Below are positions 1-11,548 of a stretch of DNA of 64,000 nucleotides, in pieces. Location of the stretch: the NCBI GenBank assembly GCA_905221605.1, contig CAJNDS010000461.1, forward strand, positions 1 to 64,000. The letters are read 5' to 3'. A program made the position numbers and the translations under genes. The first letter of the stretch is position 1. The number at the start of each line of letters is the position of its first letter. Below the pieces are notes generated by a model. That model was not told the origin of the DNA. It was given only the letters and a program-made list of their open reading frames with translations, and made no database searches. This DNA is from Symbiodinium natans. Lineage: Eukaryota > Sar > Dinophyceae > Suessiales > Symbiodiniaceae.

Positions 1-104
1 GGGTTTTTTGGGGGGGGGGGGGGGGGCGGACAAAGGGTCAAAGCCCTTAAGCCCCCCCTTAAGCCTTAAGCCCCCCTTAAGCCCCCCCTTAAGCCCCCCC
101 TTAA
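1..104. repeat. C-rich satellite (TTAAGCCCCCCC)
   Basis: A poly-G run is followed by tandem copies of a 12-13 bp unit, CCTTAAGCCCCCC. The same satellite reappears between and after the LTR elements at 8,922-8,950, 17,868-17,908 and 25,828-26,000. Each of the three insertions falls on a CTTAA in it. No gene is seen here. Confidence 0.85.
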
Positions 105-316
105 TGAAATTTTACAAGATCAGTGTTCACAGACTGGCTTGGTCACACAATCCAGAGTACACAAGATGCACAGCAAAGTCACTTGATGCAATCACTCACT
201 CAGCTATCTTATTTGTGCCGCCTTGAGCCAAAGCATCGAGTCAATGCTCATGTTGAGCATGCCACTGCATCAATGCCTCTCTGGGAGCATGCCAATTGTG
301 ACCTTCTATTCTAACA
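105..316 (-). repeat. 3' LTR of copy 1
   Basis: A 212-bp direct repeat of 8,710-8,921. On the minus strand it runs from TGTTAGAATAG to AAAATTTCA. It contains TTTGGCTCAAG (complement of 222-232), the 3' end of the dinoflagellate spliced leader. A purine-rich stretch ending GAGGGACCG lies just upstream on the minus strand and is a candidate polypurine tract. Confidence 0.92.
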
Positions 317-786
317 CGGTCCCTCAGCAGAGACAATGGTTGTCTGTGCTGTTCTCAAGTCACAATTCAAATGAGTTCGTAAAACAAAGACTCAATCAAC
401 TACTCAACGGTGTATATCGAAAAAAATCTCAACTGCAAACGACTACCAATCAGCTCAGCAGTAAACATTGCACTCAGAGGCTCGGTTCAGTCCTTTTGCT
501 TGGTAAGCGAACCGCAATCGCTTCAAAAGAGAACTTGCAACGAAACCTGCAAAGTTCTTTGGCGTTCCGAATGCTCCAATGCATCCGAATCAATACACCA
601 CACGGGGTGGTCCTGAGAAACGGTCAGCAAAGTTTCCAATCGGGGTCCAATGAGCTGCAGCAAATGAAGAAACCACATCATCACCAATGAAAAGCATCAA
701 CTGTAAAACCAATCATCAAAGCAAGAACCAATCAAATGCAATCTCATCTTTCCAGGCCAGACAAAATTGTTGAGCGCCACTGCACT

Positions 787-2023
787 TCAATCGATCTTGT
801 TGATCGTCGTGGTGATTCGCAATCGGCTTCCAGCATCGTCGATGATCGTCACTTCCGAGCTGCCAATGCTGTTCCGACTCAAAGCATTCCGCTGGCTTGC
901 CAATGTGCTCTGCAATGAGGCTCCGGGTCCTGCTGTGCGACCTGCTCCCAATAGGAAGCTGAGCTTCGACGGCAACGCAATGTGCCGGTGGATGGAATGC
1001 TGTCCAGAATGCACCATGTCCCAATGGAGACCATCAGTCAGCTCACGCAATGTGGTCTGCGTGTCCAAGACCACCAATGTGCTCACTTCTTCCTGGGTCA
1101 GGACAATCTCAATCTCATTCGGCAAATCCGCAGTAGCTTTGGTTATGCCAATGCTTCAGACCACCAGTGCCATCAGCGTTCTTCAACACAACTGGCAATC
1201 TTCCCACTGCGTGGTTCACGCCAACGATCATCAAGTTCTCATCTCGCAATGCCTTGATGCTTGGGATCTGATCAATCCACATCAGGAGCTTCGAAAGGCT
1301 GTGTGCCACTGAAAGGAAAGAATTTGCCTGTTGGCACGGAAAATCGCTGACCAATAGCCTGCCTGTCTCGACCAATCGCATAGCAACTGTGTTCGGCAAT
1401 GCGATGAAGCAAGGAAAGGAGACCAATGAATCCGGGATCGTCGGAACCGGGTTCACATGCACAATCCGCCAGTGGCTGATGAGCATCGTGCGAAGACTCA
1501 ATGGCAGGAAGGCTTGGTTGGCATGCCACAGCCAATCCGGAGAGAAATTTGTGACCTGACCCAATGTCCTTCCACCCTGGGCATTCATCCTCATCAATCC
1601 CCAGGCAATGGCCACTGAGGGGCCACACCCAAGGGGGTCGGGCCATCTGCTCGATTTAAGGCAATCCAGTGTCACCAATCGCAGTGGATTGATGTCCAGG
1701 GGTTCCAGGCTGGTCAAACTCCCGGTATCCGCTGCATTGATGAGCATCGTTCCAATCCCTTTCTCGATGATCCGCAATTTCTTCAGTGCGGTTTTCGCCC
1801 TTGGGACGTCCAGAGCAACGTTTCGTGCAATGGACTGGCAAAGCTGCTCGTCCGGCAGCCAACCAATGGAATCCACAATCATCTGCTGAAGATTCCCGTT
1901 TCCCATTGTGGCGTCGCGGATCAATCTTTCCTTTCTCTCTTTCAACTCTTCCAAGTTGAGCGTCTGGCAATGCCAATTGCTGAGGCATCGGGGCGTCGGC
2001 CATGGCTGATGCAAGCTACACAC
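787..2023 (-). pseudogene. Unknown ORF downstream of pol (copy 1), frameshifted
   Basis: I do not recognise this protein. It occupies the envelope position, between RNase H and the 3' LTR, but I see no signal peptide or membrane segment, so an envelope role is unsupported. Two frames, 2,023-1,115 and 1,125-787, together match the ORF at 15,949-17,184 in copy 2. Shared blocks include RAKTALKKLRIIEKG against TAKALLVRMRLIEHC, the exact HWHNQSYCG, and a C-terminal HRHIA-LP block followed by GAGR and IGSSE. By eye the two are only about half identical, while the flanking gag-pol and untranslated regions are far closer. The frame break lies just after HWHNQSYCG. The likely start is the ATG of MADAP near 2,003, with a further break soon after it. 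Conservation in two copies argues that it was a real protein. Confidence 0.6.
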
Positions 2024-2673
2024 TGTCAGACCAATGTCTCCCGCACACAGTGCGCAACAGACTCTAAGGATCGAACGAGTGATCGCAATGTGACGCGATG
2101 TAAGCCACAGTTCAGCGTGACCAATGCTTCAAAATTTGCAGAAAATCAATTCTTCATGCCATCCGCTCACCGGAAAATCACTTCAGGATTTCGGGGTTTA
2201 TGTACAATGACAGTCAGAAGGAGCACTTTGTTCAAATGCTATGCTTTGACGGTCCCTGTTTGCCAATGTCGTTTCAATGGCGGTCCGCTCCTAACCGCGT
2301 TGCGTTGACGGCGGTTGAGCGATGCTCATAAAGTCCATCTTAAACACAATAAAAGTAAACAACATGACTGACTGAACAATGCACACTGCAGTGACTGACA
2401 TGTCGTGCTCATGACCGCAATGCCAATGCACATGCACTGCACTGTCAAGAAAGCACTGTTCTTCTCTCTCTCTTTCTCTCAAAGCTCAACGCAATCCAGT
2501 TTAGACCGCGGAGGTCAAAGCGAAAACGACACAATTCCTCAATTCCTCGGTCCCTCAAACAGGACCGGAAGAGCAATGCAATGACCCAAGCCCCGTAAGG
2601 CCGCGGGCAAGAAGGGTCGGGTGGGCGGGGAAACAAAGGAAAAGTGAAACAATTCTTTTTTTCGATCCAGTGC

Positions 2674-3243
2674 TCAGCCATATCGAAGTGGGCTCCTGAC
2701 CAATCCAAGCTTTCCGATGAGGTTGTGCAGTGTCTCAGTGGAGACGTATTTGGTCAATACATCCGCCGGGTTGAACTTGGTTCCTATCTTACGTACTTGC
2801 AGCAATCCGCTCTGTACAAGATTTTGCATGTACAAGTAGCGTAATTCTACGTGCTTTGTACGCTTTCCTGCACCAAATCTAGTAGCCATGCTTTTACCTG
2901 CAGTAGAATCGGTGTACGCAACAATTTGCACGCGTCGCGCAAACTCCGCTTCCAAGACAAGATTCTTTACGAACAATGCCTCGTTCACTCCTTGGCCTAT
3001 GGCGTAAAGTTCAGCCTCGCCAGAAGACAATGCCACAGTGGCCTGCGTCCTCGAGGAGTGAATGACATCGCAATCAAGAATCTGCACCGTGCTTCCGCTG
3101 GTGCTCTTTCGCGTGCGAGAACAACCTGCCCAATCGCTGTCTACATAGCAAGCAACGTCAAGGGTACAGCGCCAAGCGGCCAGCATTTGGCTCGGGCGTA
3201 GTCGTAGAACAGACTGCTTCGTGCCTACAATGTACCTCAACAA
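2674..3243 (-). pseudogene. RNase H C-terminal fragment of pol, copy 1
   Basis: This is the end of the polyprotein. It carries the copia RNase H signature: YVDSDWAG with the first Asp, ALSSGEAELYA with Glu, and AYTDSTAGK. KFNPADVLTK and the terminal helix follow. It is separated from the RT fragment by a short deletion at about 3,250: the codons after SPTLES that copy 2 keeps (SLAKLKH) are lost, which puts a stop in frame. It would remove the RNA strand during reverse transcription. Copy 2 carries the same region uninterrupted up to 15,203. Confidence 0.85.
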
Positions 3244-3253
3244 GTGCTTCAGC

Positions 3254-5344
3254 TTAGCTTTCCAATGTGGGTGACTTCACGTCACGCGAGAGTTCCTTGA
3301 CAGCGTAAGAACAATCCGGCCGAACGAAAGCTAGCCAGAGCAATTTCCCTACTGCGGTTCGGTACTTAGCGTGCTCAGCAGGCTCCAATGGCGTGTCTGC
3401 GTCTTGCATGCGTTTCAACGCGGTCGTGCCAGTGGTGTTGACATTGTTTGCCGATTCCATTTGGTAGATCTTAAGCAGTTCCTCAATGTAACCCTGCGAC
3501 ATGAACATGTCGATCGAATCGCCGTTGTGCTTGAGGCGACGTCCGAGAAACGAATGTTCTGTTCCAGGCTCCAATGAGCCAGTGATCTTCACCAACAGTT
3601 CTTTGCCTAAGGCTTCAATGAACAACTTCGACTGCTCAGAATCTCCAACAATCAGCAAGTCATCTACGTAGGCCAAAACATACAGCTGCTTGGACGAATG
3701 ACAATACAAGTTCCCGTCAGACTTGCATCGTCTGAATCCTAGCTTAGCCATGACCTTGGCAAAATGCTCTTGCCACAGTCGAGGGCTTTGTTTCAGGCCA
3801 TACATAGCTTTGTTCAATTTCCACAGGCACTTGAAATCGGGGTAGTACTCAGCCGGTGGCCAAATGAAAATGTCTTCAGTCATCGGCGCATGAAGGAATG
3901 CTGTAGACACATCTGCAAGGTTAATGCACCAATTGCGTGCCAACGCCATGATCAGCATGATGCGTAACGTGACCAATGACGGCGTGCTCGCAAACAGTGT
4001 GTCTGAGTCCAATGCCTGTGCGTCCTGATAGCATCCCTGGCCTACCAATCTCATCCGCAAATCCGTGTCTGTTTTCCATCTCTTGACCCATTTGACACCA
4101 ATGGCATTCCTGATTTGCTCTTCAGTGCACTCCTCAATTGGCTTCTCGGTGTAAACCGTGAAGTCTTTCATGGACTTCATCTCTTTGTTCATACCAATCT
4201 TTTGGGCTTCTTCAGGGAATTCACGGGTGATGTCCCAAATGATCGGTTCCGAGAGTTTCAATTCTTCTTTGTACTCTTCACTGTCGTAGTTGACTTCTAC
4301 AGGAATGTCAATGCCATCTTTGGTCGTGACCTTAGCGACACCAACCTGTCCGCAGATCCAATTCGTGACAGAAGCTACCACGCAAGCAATCCTCTGCGAC
4401 TTGCTCAGCGGAGGAACGGAAGGTGCATCTGGGTCTATCCTAAGAGATTTCGCTGGGCGTTCAATCTCCTCTTCAGCTGTCCTGCGTACTGTCGGGGATC
4501 TCTCAGTTTCTCCAATCGAGGTTTCTGCGACTCGAATCGGAAGGTCCTCTAACGCAGGGAGCTCCTCAGCAATGGCTTCACCAGGGGTTTCTTGGGGAAC
4601 CTCGGGAGTAGCAACACTACTTTTCTCCAATCCTGGAGGGTCTCTGATTTTACCGGTAACCGTCAATGACTTCGGCAGTACAAAGTCGGTAGTGGGCTCT
4701 TCTCTGGCTTTAGGCTTCCATGGAAGAGCTTGCAATTCCTTCAGAGGTCCTACCTGCCAATGCTGTGAGGGTGGCAGTCTTCTAACAGTGCGAACTTTCA
4801 CTACACCGTCTTCTGTTGCCACAATGATTTCATTCGCCTCGGTATCTCTACCTAGCCACAAAGCAATCTTCCAGGGCGTGTCTGCCTTTCGTGCTTTTGA
4901 AGGGGTGATGACCTTAGCTTGTACGCACTCTGCGAATGCGCACAATCCACCTTCATAGTTTCGGTTCCACCTACGAAAATACGATGTGAATCCGTCAGAA
5001 TGCACGAGGTATCGGTTGATCAACCACTGCGCGTGTTTGACTGCCCAAGGATACAATGCACTGTTGGAGTCGATTGCGAAACCAGTGTTGTGCTCAACCT
5101 GGTACAGCAGCGTACGCAATTGTCCGTACAATGTGCGTTGCATCTGTCCTACAGATCCACTAGACTGGGAATGTTCCTTCGGGGCTGCGCGCAAGCTCAA
5201 TCCACCTAACTCAGAGCAAACACGTTGACACAATGCTTTGAGGGGACTTTCTTGGTCGTACTGCAACACGCCAAATGTCCTACCACATTCGAAGATGAAT
5301 TTCTTCAGTTCGGCTACACTGTAGTCAATCTTTCGATGGGACAA
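3254..5344 (-). pseudogene. Integrase C-terminal part and reverse transcriptase, copy 1
   Basis: A 696-codon frame. It covers the second half of the integrase core (YDQES with the second catalytic Asp), a long Pro/Glu-rich linker, and a full copia RT with a substrate-binding block, DVSTAFLHAP and the catalytic YVDD encoded by 3,660-3,671. At the integrase position where the third catalytic residue (Glu) is expected, the sequence reads SGSVGQMQRTL, with Gly. Copy 2 has the same residue. The ATG at 5,344 is a frameshift artefact: the frame overlaps the previous fragment by about 20 bases, and copy 2 comparison shows the two were once continuous. Confidence 0.88.
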
Positions 5345-7040
5345 CGACAGCCATGCCCAATCCTGATATCACGTCAACTGCAGACAGAACCTTCTGCAGA
5401 GGCAAATCCTTGTGAGTGGCACTAAAGCAGTAGTCCACTTGGATAACCGGCTGACGGTCAATCTGCTTCTTGGCTGGACCATGTCTGCCTTTCGCCTTGA
5501 CACAATGTGGGCACCAATCCCTAAATGGCAAATGAGTCAACTCGTGTTGTTTTCTTTCGGACGAAGAGGGTTCACCAGGAACCTTCAATCCTTTCGGGAC
5601 TCTCGCATGTCTATCTGAGGTTTCCTGTTCAGTTCTCTCATACTCGATCGGAATGGGAACAAAGACAGAGAATCCTCTCCATGCTTGAAACAAATCCCTA
5701 CGAGGATCTTGTTCAGGTTCTGTAACAGTACCATCATCATCACGAACAGAACACCAATAGTCCTCAATTTCTGTGCCATTCGACTCAGGGAACTGAGATT
5801 CCACAACGTATGTGTAGCGATCTGCCATCAGTGAGTCGCCAAATTCGTTATCTCGCTTGGCATCAATCGGGGAAGGCTCATCATCAGGATGAACCAAATC
5901 AGTTCGTTTCTGGTGAATCATGCGAATCCAAAACGTAGGTAGTTGAAGCCAGTAGTCAGTAGTTCGCTCCGTTCCCGTCAGTGGGTCAGGAGTGTGGTAG
6001 AGCCGCAATAGATCTTCTTTCATTTTGTTGTCAAACACCTGAACAGAACGCAATCTGCTCAAAAGCGTGTTTTCAGAATCCAAGGTCTCCAATACCTCGG
6101 TCCCTCGGCTCAACACACGACGCTCAACGGGAGAACTACTGGGCTTTAACGCTTCAGAGCTGGGCTTCAATGCCTGCGAGGGCTCAGGTTTAGGTGATGT
6201 TTTGGGCTGTGGCGTCAATGCCTTCGGGGGCTGCGAAGCCTCCGGACGTTTACGCAGCCTTTGCCTCAATGCGAAGCGAGTGCTCCCAGTCCACTCTCGA
6301 TCATCCTTAGCCTTGGAGTCCTCCAATGAACGGAAATCCGCATCAATCACCGTCTTACGACTGCCATCTTTGTAGGACTGACGGGTCTCTCTCCTACCTG
6401 TCAGTCTCTCTTCTTCTACGGGCATCTCTTTGCTCAATCTGCCAAGGTCAAACATGGCACTTCTGGGTTTCACGTGATGACGAATCAATTGATGCGTCGT
6501 GTCATCTACTTCCCAATAGTCCATGTGCTTGAAGTTTTGCTTCTTCCTACCTTTCTGTGCAGCAGCAATGAGCGAGGAGATCTTAGACACATGATCATAA
6601 GCAAGATCAGCAATGTCTGTTACACCGCGAAGTTCCACGTCCAGCGCATTGAGATCAATCTCTGCCATGAGAGAGTTAATCTCCAGTTCGCTTCTGGGTG
6701 CATCGGACGACGAGAAAGGAATCACCGTAGGAGTAAGATACACCAATGTACCTTGACGAACAATGGGCACCGGAAGTCCTGTGGGAGTGATCAATGCCAT
6801 GAAGTCGCGAGACATGACTGTCCAGAAATCCTGCAGTAGAAAACGAGAAACACTAACCAATGGAAACGGGACATTTTCACACACATAAAACTGGATACAC
6901 AATGAGTGACCGTTGCAATCGAGTTCAACAACTCTCTTGCCCAGTATGTTGAGGGTTTTGCCTGAAATGCTCCTAAGAGCAGGACAATCAGAACCGAAGG
7001 GAGCAGTGGATAGTCCTCTGCGAACCATGGAGGACAACAA
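5325..7040 (-). pseudogene. Protease C-terminal part and integrase N-terminal part, copy 1
   Basis: This frame holds the protease C-terminal half (SGKTLNILGKRVVELDC), a long variable linker, and the integrase zinc-binding HHCC domain (HELTHLPFRDWCPHC). It ends at the first catalytic Asp region (IQVDYCFS) of the integrase. It is cut from gag-protease by a one-base deletion near 7,000 (CTCCCTTCGG against CTCCCTGTTGG in copy 2), and from the rest of the integrase by a frameshift at about 5,335. The apparent ATG at 7,040 is not a true start. Confidence 0.85.
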
Positions 7041-8643
7041 TTAGCAGATGCTCCACTGTCGAACAGAATCCAACTCTTGTCGACAACTCCAGACTGCAAG
7101 TGAAACTCTGCTAGCGTGTCTGACGGTGGGTCAATCAACGACTGACTGGACTGCTCGATGCGATTCAAACAGTCGTCGGTAGTCTGTTCAATGCTCTCAA
7201 CTCTCGCTGGCACTCCGGTAGACAGAACACCAATGAGCATCAAGGCTCCAATGAACATCTTGCTCAGTAACCCAGGTTGTGATGGCCTTGCTATGCCACC
7301 TCGTACTCGCCTTTGAGAGAGCAATGGATTGGAGGAACTTGCGAGCTCTTCTGTCTCTCCAATCTCTTCTTCTCTGCTCTCAACAACAGGCGAAGTCATG
7401 ACTGCCGCTGCAGTCTCAACTGCACCTGAGGCCCTGGCAATGTTTGTCTGAGGTTGGAGCAGTGTTTGCGACTGTGACTGATCCGCAAGACCGGTTTCAG
7501 ACCAATCATACGACCAATCATCAGACCACCAACTGTAGTCATCATCGCACCAGTCGTCATACCACCAATCATCCTCTACAAGCGCGCCTTGCCAATCACC
7601 GTACCACCAGCTGGCATCATCATCACTCCAATCCCAGTTCCAGTCATTCTCTACGTTTCCTTCCTGTGTTGCGGCAATCGCGGCGGGCCCTTCTTCGTAC
7701 ACTGCACCTTGTTTCGCACGCGGGCATTCCTTTGACCAATGTGCAGGTGAACCACAAACAAAGCAACCTGTGCCTTTGCCAATGCTCTTTCCTTTTCCTT
7801 TTCCTTTGCCTTTGAATCCTTTTCCTTTTCCACCTTTTCCTTCCCCACCTTTTCCTTTTCCTTTGCCTTTGAATCCCTTTCCTTTGCTCTTGCCGCTCTT
7901 TCCTTTGTTCCAATTCCAACTCTTTCCTTTTCCTTTTCCTCTGTAATTTCCTTTGCCTTTCAGCGCCCCAATGTCCATCGGCGCTGGTCCCTGGGAACTG
8001 TTTGATGTTGTCTGCCAATTTGCCAAATGTCGGCTCTGGTAGTACTGCTTCATGATCTGCAGCACATCACTGAATGTTGTCAATGCATCTACGTTCAAAC
8101 GAAGGTGTTGTTGCAGTGAACCTGACGTCTTCGTCACCATCAATGTGACGAGCAGATCGTCATCCAACGCTCGTCCTGTGGCCTTCTCATGTTTGTTCTT
8201 CAGTGAGATGAACTCAGTCAAATCCGCTTCGAAATGGGCGTCCCTGAGCTTGAAATCCAAAATTCGACTCAGTAGGCTCACCCCCCTTGCTCTGTCAGGC
8301 AATGAAAACCGATCATACAACTGTCGCCAAGTTTCGAAACCGTTTCCGTGCTCGTTCAGTCTCACTACCAATCTTGCTGGTCCATCTGTGATCTGTGCAA
8401 GCAAGTAGTGCAATTGCTTTGAGAACACAACAAGGTTTGAGTTCGGGGAATTCGAGTGCTCAAAAGCAATCAGGTGTTCATCAGTACAAGGTACTGCTGC
8501 TCCTTCCAATCTGCCCATAATCTCAAGAGCCATGGGTTTGTACAGTGCTACGTAGGACTTCAGCTGCCAACTCCAATCTTCCCACTTCTCTGATTCGCCA
8601 TGGTAGGGTGTCCGAGTCCTTGAAAATCGCCGAAAACAGCCAT
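6791..8643 (-). pseudogene. gag with zinc knuckle and protease active site, copy 1
   Basis: The capsid-nucleocapsid part of the polyprotein. A helical copia Gag region is followed by a long Lys-Gly repeat tract and a CCHC zinc knuckle (CFVCGSPAHWSKEC) that would bind RNA. After that comes an acidic tryptophan-rich stretch and the aspartic protease motif LFDSGAS. The original start is the ATG at 8,643 (MAVFGDFQGLG, matching copy 2), but a rearrangement at about 8,605-8,615 replaces part of the N-terminus and leads to a stop. The open frame resumes at Met 8,533. After the protease motif the frame is lost and ends in unrelated residues at 6,791. Confidence 0.88.
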
Positions 8644-8697
8644 CCTAGCACTATCGGGCTCAATCACAGTTAAGGAGTCCCTGGGCTTCGCCGCAGA

Positions 8698-8709
8698 GCT
8701 CCGCTACCA
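8698..8709 (-). other. Primer binding site, copy 1
   Basis: Directly inside the 5' LTR the minus strand reads TGGTAGCGGAGC. This is complementary to a tRNA 3' end GCTCCGCTACCA, most likely initiator Met by analogy with other copia elements. Copy 2, element 3 and the 27,591-51,925 element have the identical 12-mer. Confidence 0.85.
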
Positions 8710-8921
8710 TGAAATTTTACAAGATCAGTGTTCACAGACTGGCTTGGTCACACAATCCAGAGTACACAAGATGCACAGCAAAGTCACTTGATGCAATCAC
8801 TCACTCAGCTATCTTATTTGTGCCGCCTTGAGCCAAAGCATCGAGTCAATGCTCATGTTGAGCATGCCACTGCATCAATGCCTCTCTGGGAGCATGCCAA
8901 TTGTGACCTTCTATTCTAACA
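8710..8921 (-). repeat. 5' LTR of copy 1
   Basis: Direct repeat of 105-316; the 63-codon shadow frame across it is residue-for-residue the same, so insertion was recent. It should carry the promoter and polyadenylation signals. The spliced-leader-like 11-mer is at 8,827-8,837. Confidence 0.93.
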
Positions 8922-8950
8922 CTTAAGCCCCCCCTTAAGCCCCCCCTTAA
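8922..8950. repeat. Satellite spacer between copies 1 and 2
   Basis: Only 29 bp of CTTAAGCCCCCCC satellite separate the two oppositely facing elements. Both inner target duplications (CTTAA at 8,922-8,926 and 8,946-8,950) lie in it. Confidence 0.9.
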
Positions 8951-9164
8951 TGTGTTATAATACAAGGTCACAATTGGCATGCTTCCAGAGAAGCATTGGC
9001 ACAGCGACATGCTCAACATGAGCATTGACTCGGTGCTTTGGCTCAAGGCGGCACAAACAAGATTGCTGAGTGAGTGATTGCATCAAGTGACTTTGCTGTG
9101 CATCTTGTGTATTCTGGATTGTGTGATCAAGCCAGTCTGTGAACATTGATCTTGTAAAATTTCA
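8951..9164 (+). repeat. 5' LTR of copy 2
   Basis: Starts TGTGTTATAATAC (two extra bases relative to the 3' LTR) and ends AAAATTTCA. The spliced-leader-like TTTGGCTCAAG is at 9,037-9,047. Confidence 0.92.
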
Positions 9165-9176
9165 TGGTAGCGGAGC
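9165..9176 (+). other. Primer binding site, copy 2
   Basis: TGGTAGCGGAGC directly follows the LTR; same tRNA match as in copy 1. Confidence 0.85.
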
Positions 9177-9230
9177 TCTGCGGCGAAGCCCAGGGACTCC
9201 TTAACTGTGATTGAGCCCGACATTGCTAGG

Positions 9231-9683
9231 ATGGCTGTTTTCGGCGATTTTCAAGGACTCGGAGGCGAGATGAAATTGTTCCCACCGCCAGTTTACCATG
9301 GCGAGTCAGAGAAGTGGGAAGATTGGAGTTGGCAGCTGAAGTCCTACGTAGCATTGTACAAACCCATGGCTCTTGAGATTATGGGCAGATTGGAAGGAGC
9401 ATCAGTACCGTGTATTGATGAACACTTGGTTGCATTTGAGCACTCGAATGCCACGAACTCAAACCTCATTGTGTTCTCAAAGCAACTGCACTATTTGCTC
9501 GCACAGATCACAGATGGATCAGCGAGATTAGTGGTGAGATTGAACGAGCACGGAAATTTTCGAAACTTGGCGACAACTGTACGAAAGATTTTCATTGCCC
9601 GACAGAGCAAGGGGGGTGAGCCTATTGAGTCGGATTTTGGATTTCAAGCTCAGAGACGCCCATTTCGAAGCGGATTTGACTGA
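9231..9683 (+). pseudogene. gag N-terminal part, copy 2
   Basis: Start chosen at ATG 9,231 (MAVFGDFQGLGGEMKL), which copy 1 also has at 8,643; the frame is open further up to an ATG at 9,207. It encodes the N-terminal copia Gag region (EKWEDWSWQLKSYV, then FSKQLHYLLAQITDG). At about 9,555 copy 2 lacks two bases present in copy 1 (GGAAATTTTCG against GGAAACGGTTTCG). The true frame therefore moves to the next fragment, and the last residues up to 9,683 are out of frame. Confidence 0.85.
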
Positions 9684-11505
9684 GTTCATTTCATTGAAGA
9701 ACAAACATGAGAAGGCCACAGGACGAGCATTGCATGACGACCTGCTCGTCACATTGATGGTAACGAAGACGTCAGGTTCATTGCAACAACACCTTCGTTT
9801 GAACGTAGATGCATTGACAACCTTCAGTGATGTGCTGCAGATCATGAAGCAGTATTACCAGAGCCGACATTTGGCAAATTGGCAGACAGCATCAAACAGT
9901 TCCCAGGGACCAGCGCCGATGGACATTGGGGCGCTAAAAGGAAAAGGAAAGTACAGAGGAAAAGGAAAAGGAAAGAGTTGGAATTGGAACAAAGGAAAGA
10001 GCGGCAAGAGCAAAGGAAAGGGATTCAAAGGCAAAGGAAAAGGAAAAGGTGGAAAAGGAAAAGGATTCAAAGGAAAAGGAAAAGGAAAAGGAAAGAGCAT
10101 TGGCAAAGGTACAGGTTGTTTTGTTTGTGGCTCACCTGCACATTGGTCAAAGGAATGCCCGCATGCGAAACAAGGTGCAGTGTATGAAGAAGGGCCCGCT
10201 ACGATTGCCGCAACGCAGGAAGGAAACGTAGAGAATGATTGGAACTGGGATTGGAATGATGATGATGATGCCAGCTGGTGGTACGGAGATTGGCAAGGCG
10301 CGCTTGTAGAGGATGATTGGTGGTATGACGATTGGTGCGACGATGACTACAGTTGGTGGTCTGATGATTGGTCGTATGATTGGTTCGAGTCCGGTCTTGC
10401 AGATCAGTCACAGTCTCAGACATTGCTCCAACCTCAGACAGACATTGTCAGAGCCTCAGGTGCGATTGAGACTGCAGCAGCAGTCATGACTTCGCCTGTC
10501 ATTGAAGAGAGCCCAGAAGAAGAGATTGGAGAGACAGAAGAGCTCACAAGTTCCTCCAATCCATTGTTCTCTCAAAGGCGAGGACAAGGTGGCATTGCAA
10601 GGCCATCACAACCTGGGTTACTGAGCAAGATGTTCATTGGAGCCTTGATGCTCATTGGTGTTCTGTCTACCGGAGTGCCAGCGAGGGTTGAGAGCATTGA
10701 GCAGACTACCGACGACTGTTTGAATCGCATTGAGCAGTCCAGTCAGTCATTGATTGACCCACCTTCAGACACGCTAGCGGAGTTTCACTTGCAGTCTGGA
10801 ATTGTTGACAAGAGCTGGATTTTGTTCGACAGCGGAGCATCTGCGAATTGCTGTCCTCCGTGGTTTGCAGAGGACTACCCATTGCTCCCTGTTGGTTCTG
10901 ATTGTCCAGCCCTTAGGAGCATTTCAGGCAAAACCCTCAACATATTGGGCAAGAGAGTTGTTGAACTCGATTGCAATGGTCATTCATTGTGTATCCAGTT
11001 TTATGTGTGTGAAAACATCCCGTTTCCATTGGTCAGTGTTTCTCGTTTTCTATTGCAAGATTTCTGGACAGTCATGTCTCGCGACTTCATGGCATTGATC
11101 ACTCCCACAGGACTTCCGGTACCCATTGTTCGCCAAGGTACATTGGTGTATCTTACTCCTACTGTGATTCCTTTCTCATCGTCTGATGCACCCAGAAGCG
11201 AATTGGAAATTAACTCTCTCATGGCAGAGATTGACCTCACAGCATTGGATGTGGAACTTCGCGGTGTAACTGACATTGCTGATCTCGCATACGATCATGT
11301 GTCTAAGATCTCCTCGCTCATTGCTGCTGCGCAGAAAGGTAGGCAGAAGCAAAACTTCAAGCACATGGACTATTGGGAAGTAGATGACAAGGCACATCAA
11401 TTGATTCGTCATCACGTGAAACCCAGAAGTGCCATGTTTGACTTTGGAAGATTGAGCAAGGAGATGCCCGTAGAGGAAGAGAGATTGACAGGTAGGACCA
11501 GGTAG
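9595..11505 (+). pseudogene. gag C-terminal part, zinc knuckle and protease, copy 2
   Basis: The 636-codon frame contains, in order: the C-terminal half of the capsid; a Lys-Gly tract at about residues 125-170; a CCHC zinc knuckle (CFVCGSPAHWSKEC); an Asp/Trp-rich low-complexity stretch; the aspartic protease with LFDSGAS and the rest of its fold; and the start of the protease-integrase linker. The apparent start at 9,595 is only the first Met after the frameshift. A 10-bp local duplication near 11,500 (AGGTAGGACC repeated) ends the frame; copy 1 reads through this point. Confidence 0.9.
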
Positions 11506-11548
11506 GAGAGAGACCCGTAAGTCCTACAAGGATGGCAGTCGTAAGACG

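Larger units (their letters stand above)
105..8921 (-). mobile_element. Ty1/copia LTR retrotransposon, copy 1
   Basis: This complete but inactivated element is read on the minus strand. The 212-bp LTRs at each end appear identical over the stretch compared, start TGTTAG and end TTTCA. A CTTAA duplication flanks it at 100-104 and 8,922-8,926. Internal order is primer site, gag, protease, integrase, RT, RNase H, extra ORF, 3' LTR, which is copia order with integrase before RT. Positions 317-786 and 2,024-2,673 hold no gene I can support; both are close to the matching parts of copy 2. Relative to copy 2 it has a disrupted gag start and frameshifts near 7,000, 5,335 and 3,250. The frameshifts could in part be assembly indels. 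Confidence 0.93.

Noticed and set aside
787-2023. Retroviral-type envelope gene in the downstream ORF
   Set aside because: Position fits, but there is no signal peptide, membrane anchor, cleavage site or Cys pattern to support it.
7644-8018. Lys/Arg/Gln-rich frames over the Lys-Gly tract of gag
   Set aside because: These are shifted readings of the AAAGGA repeat; the CCHC-containing frame is the coding one.
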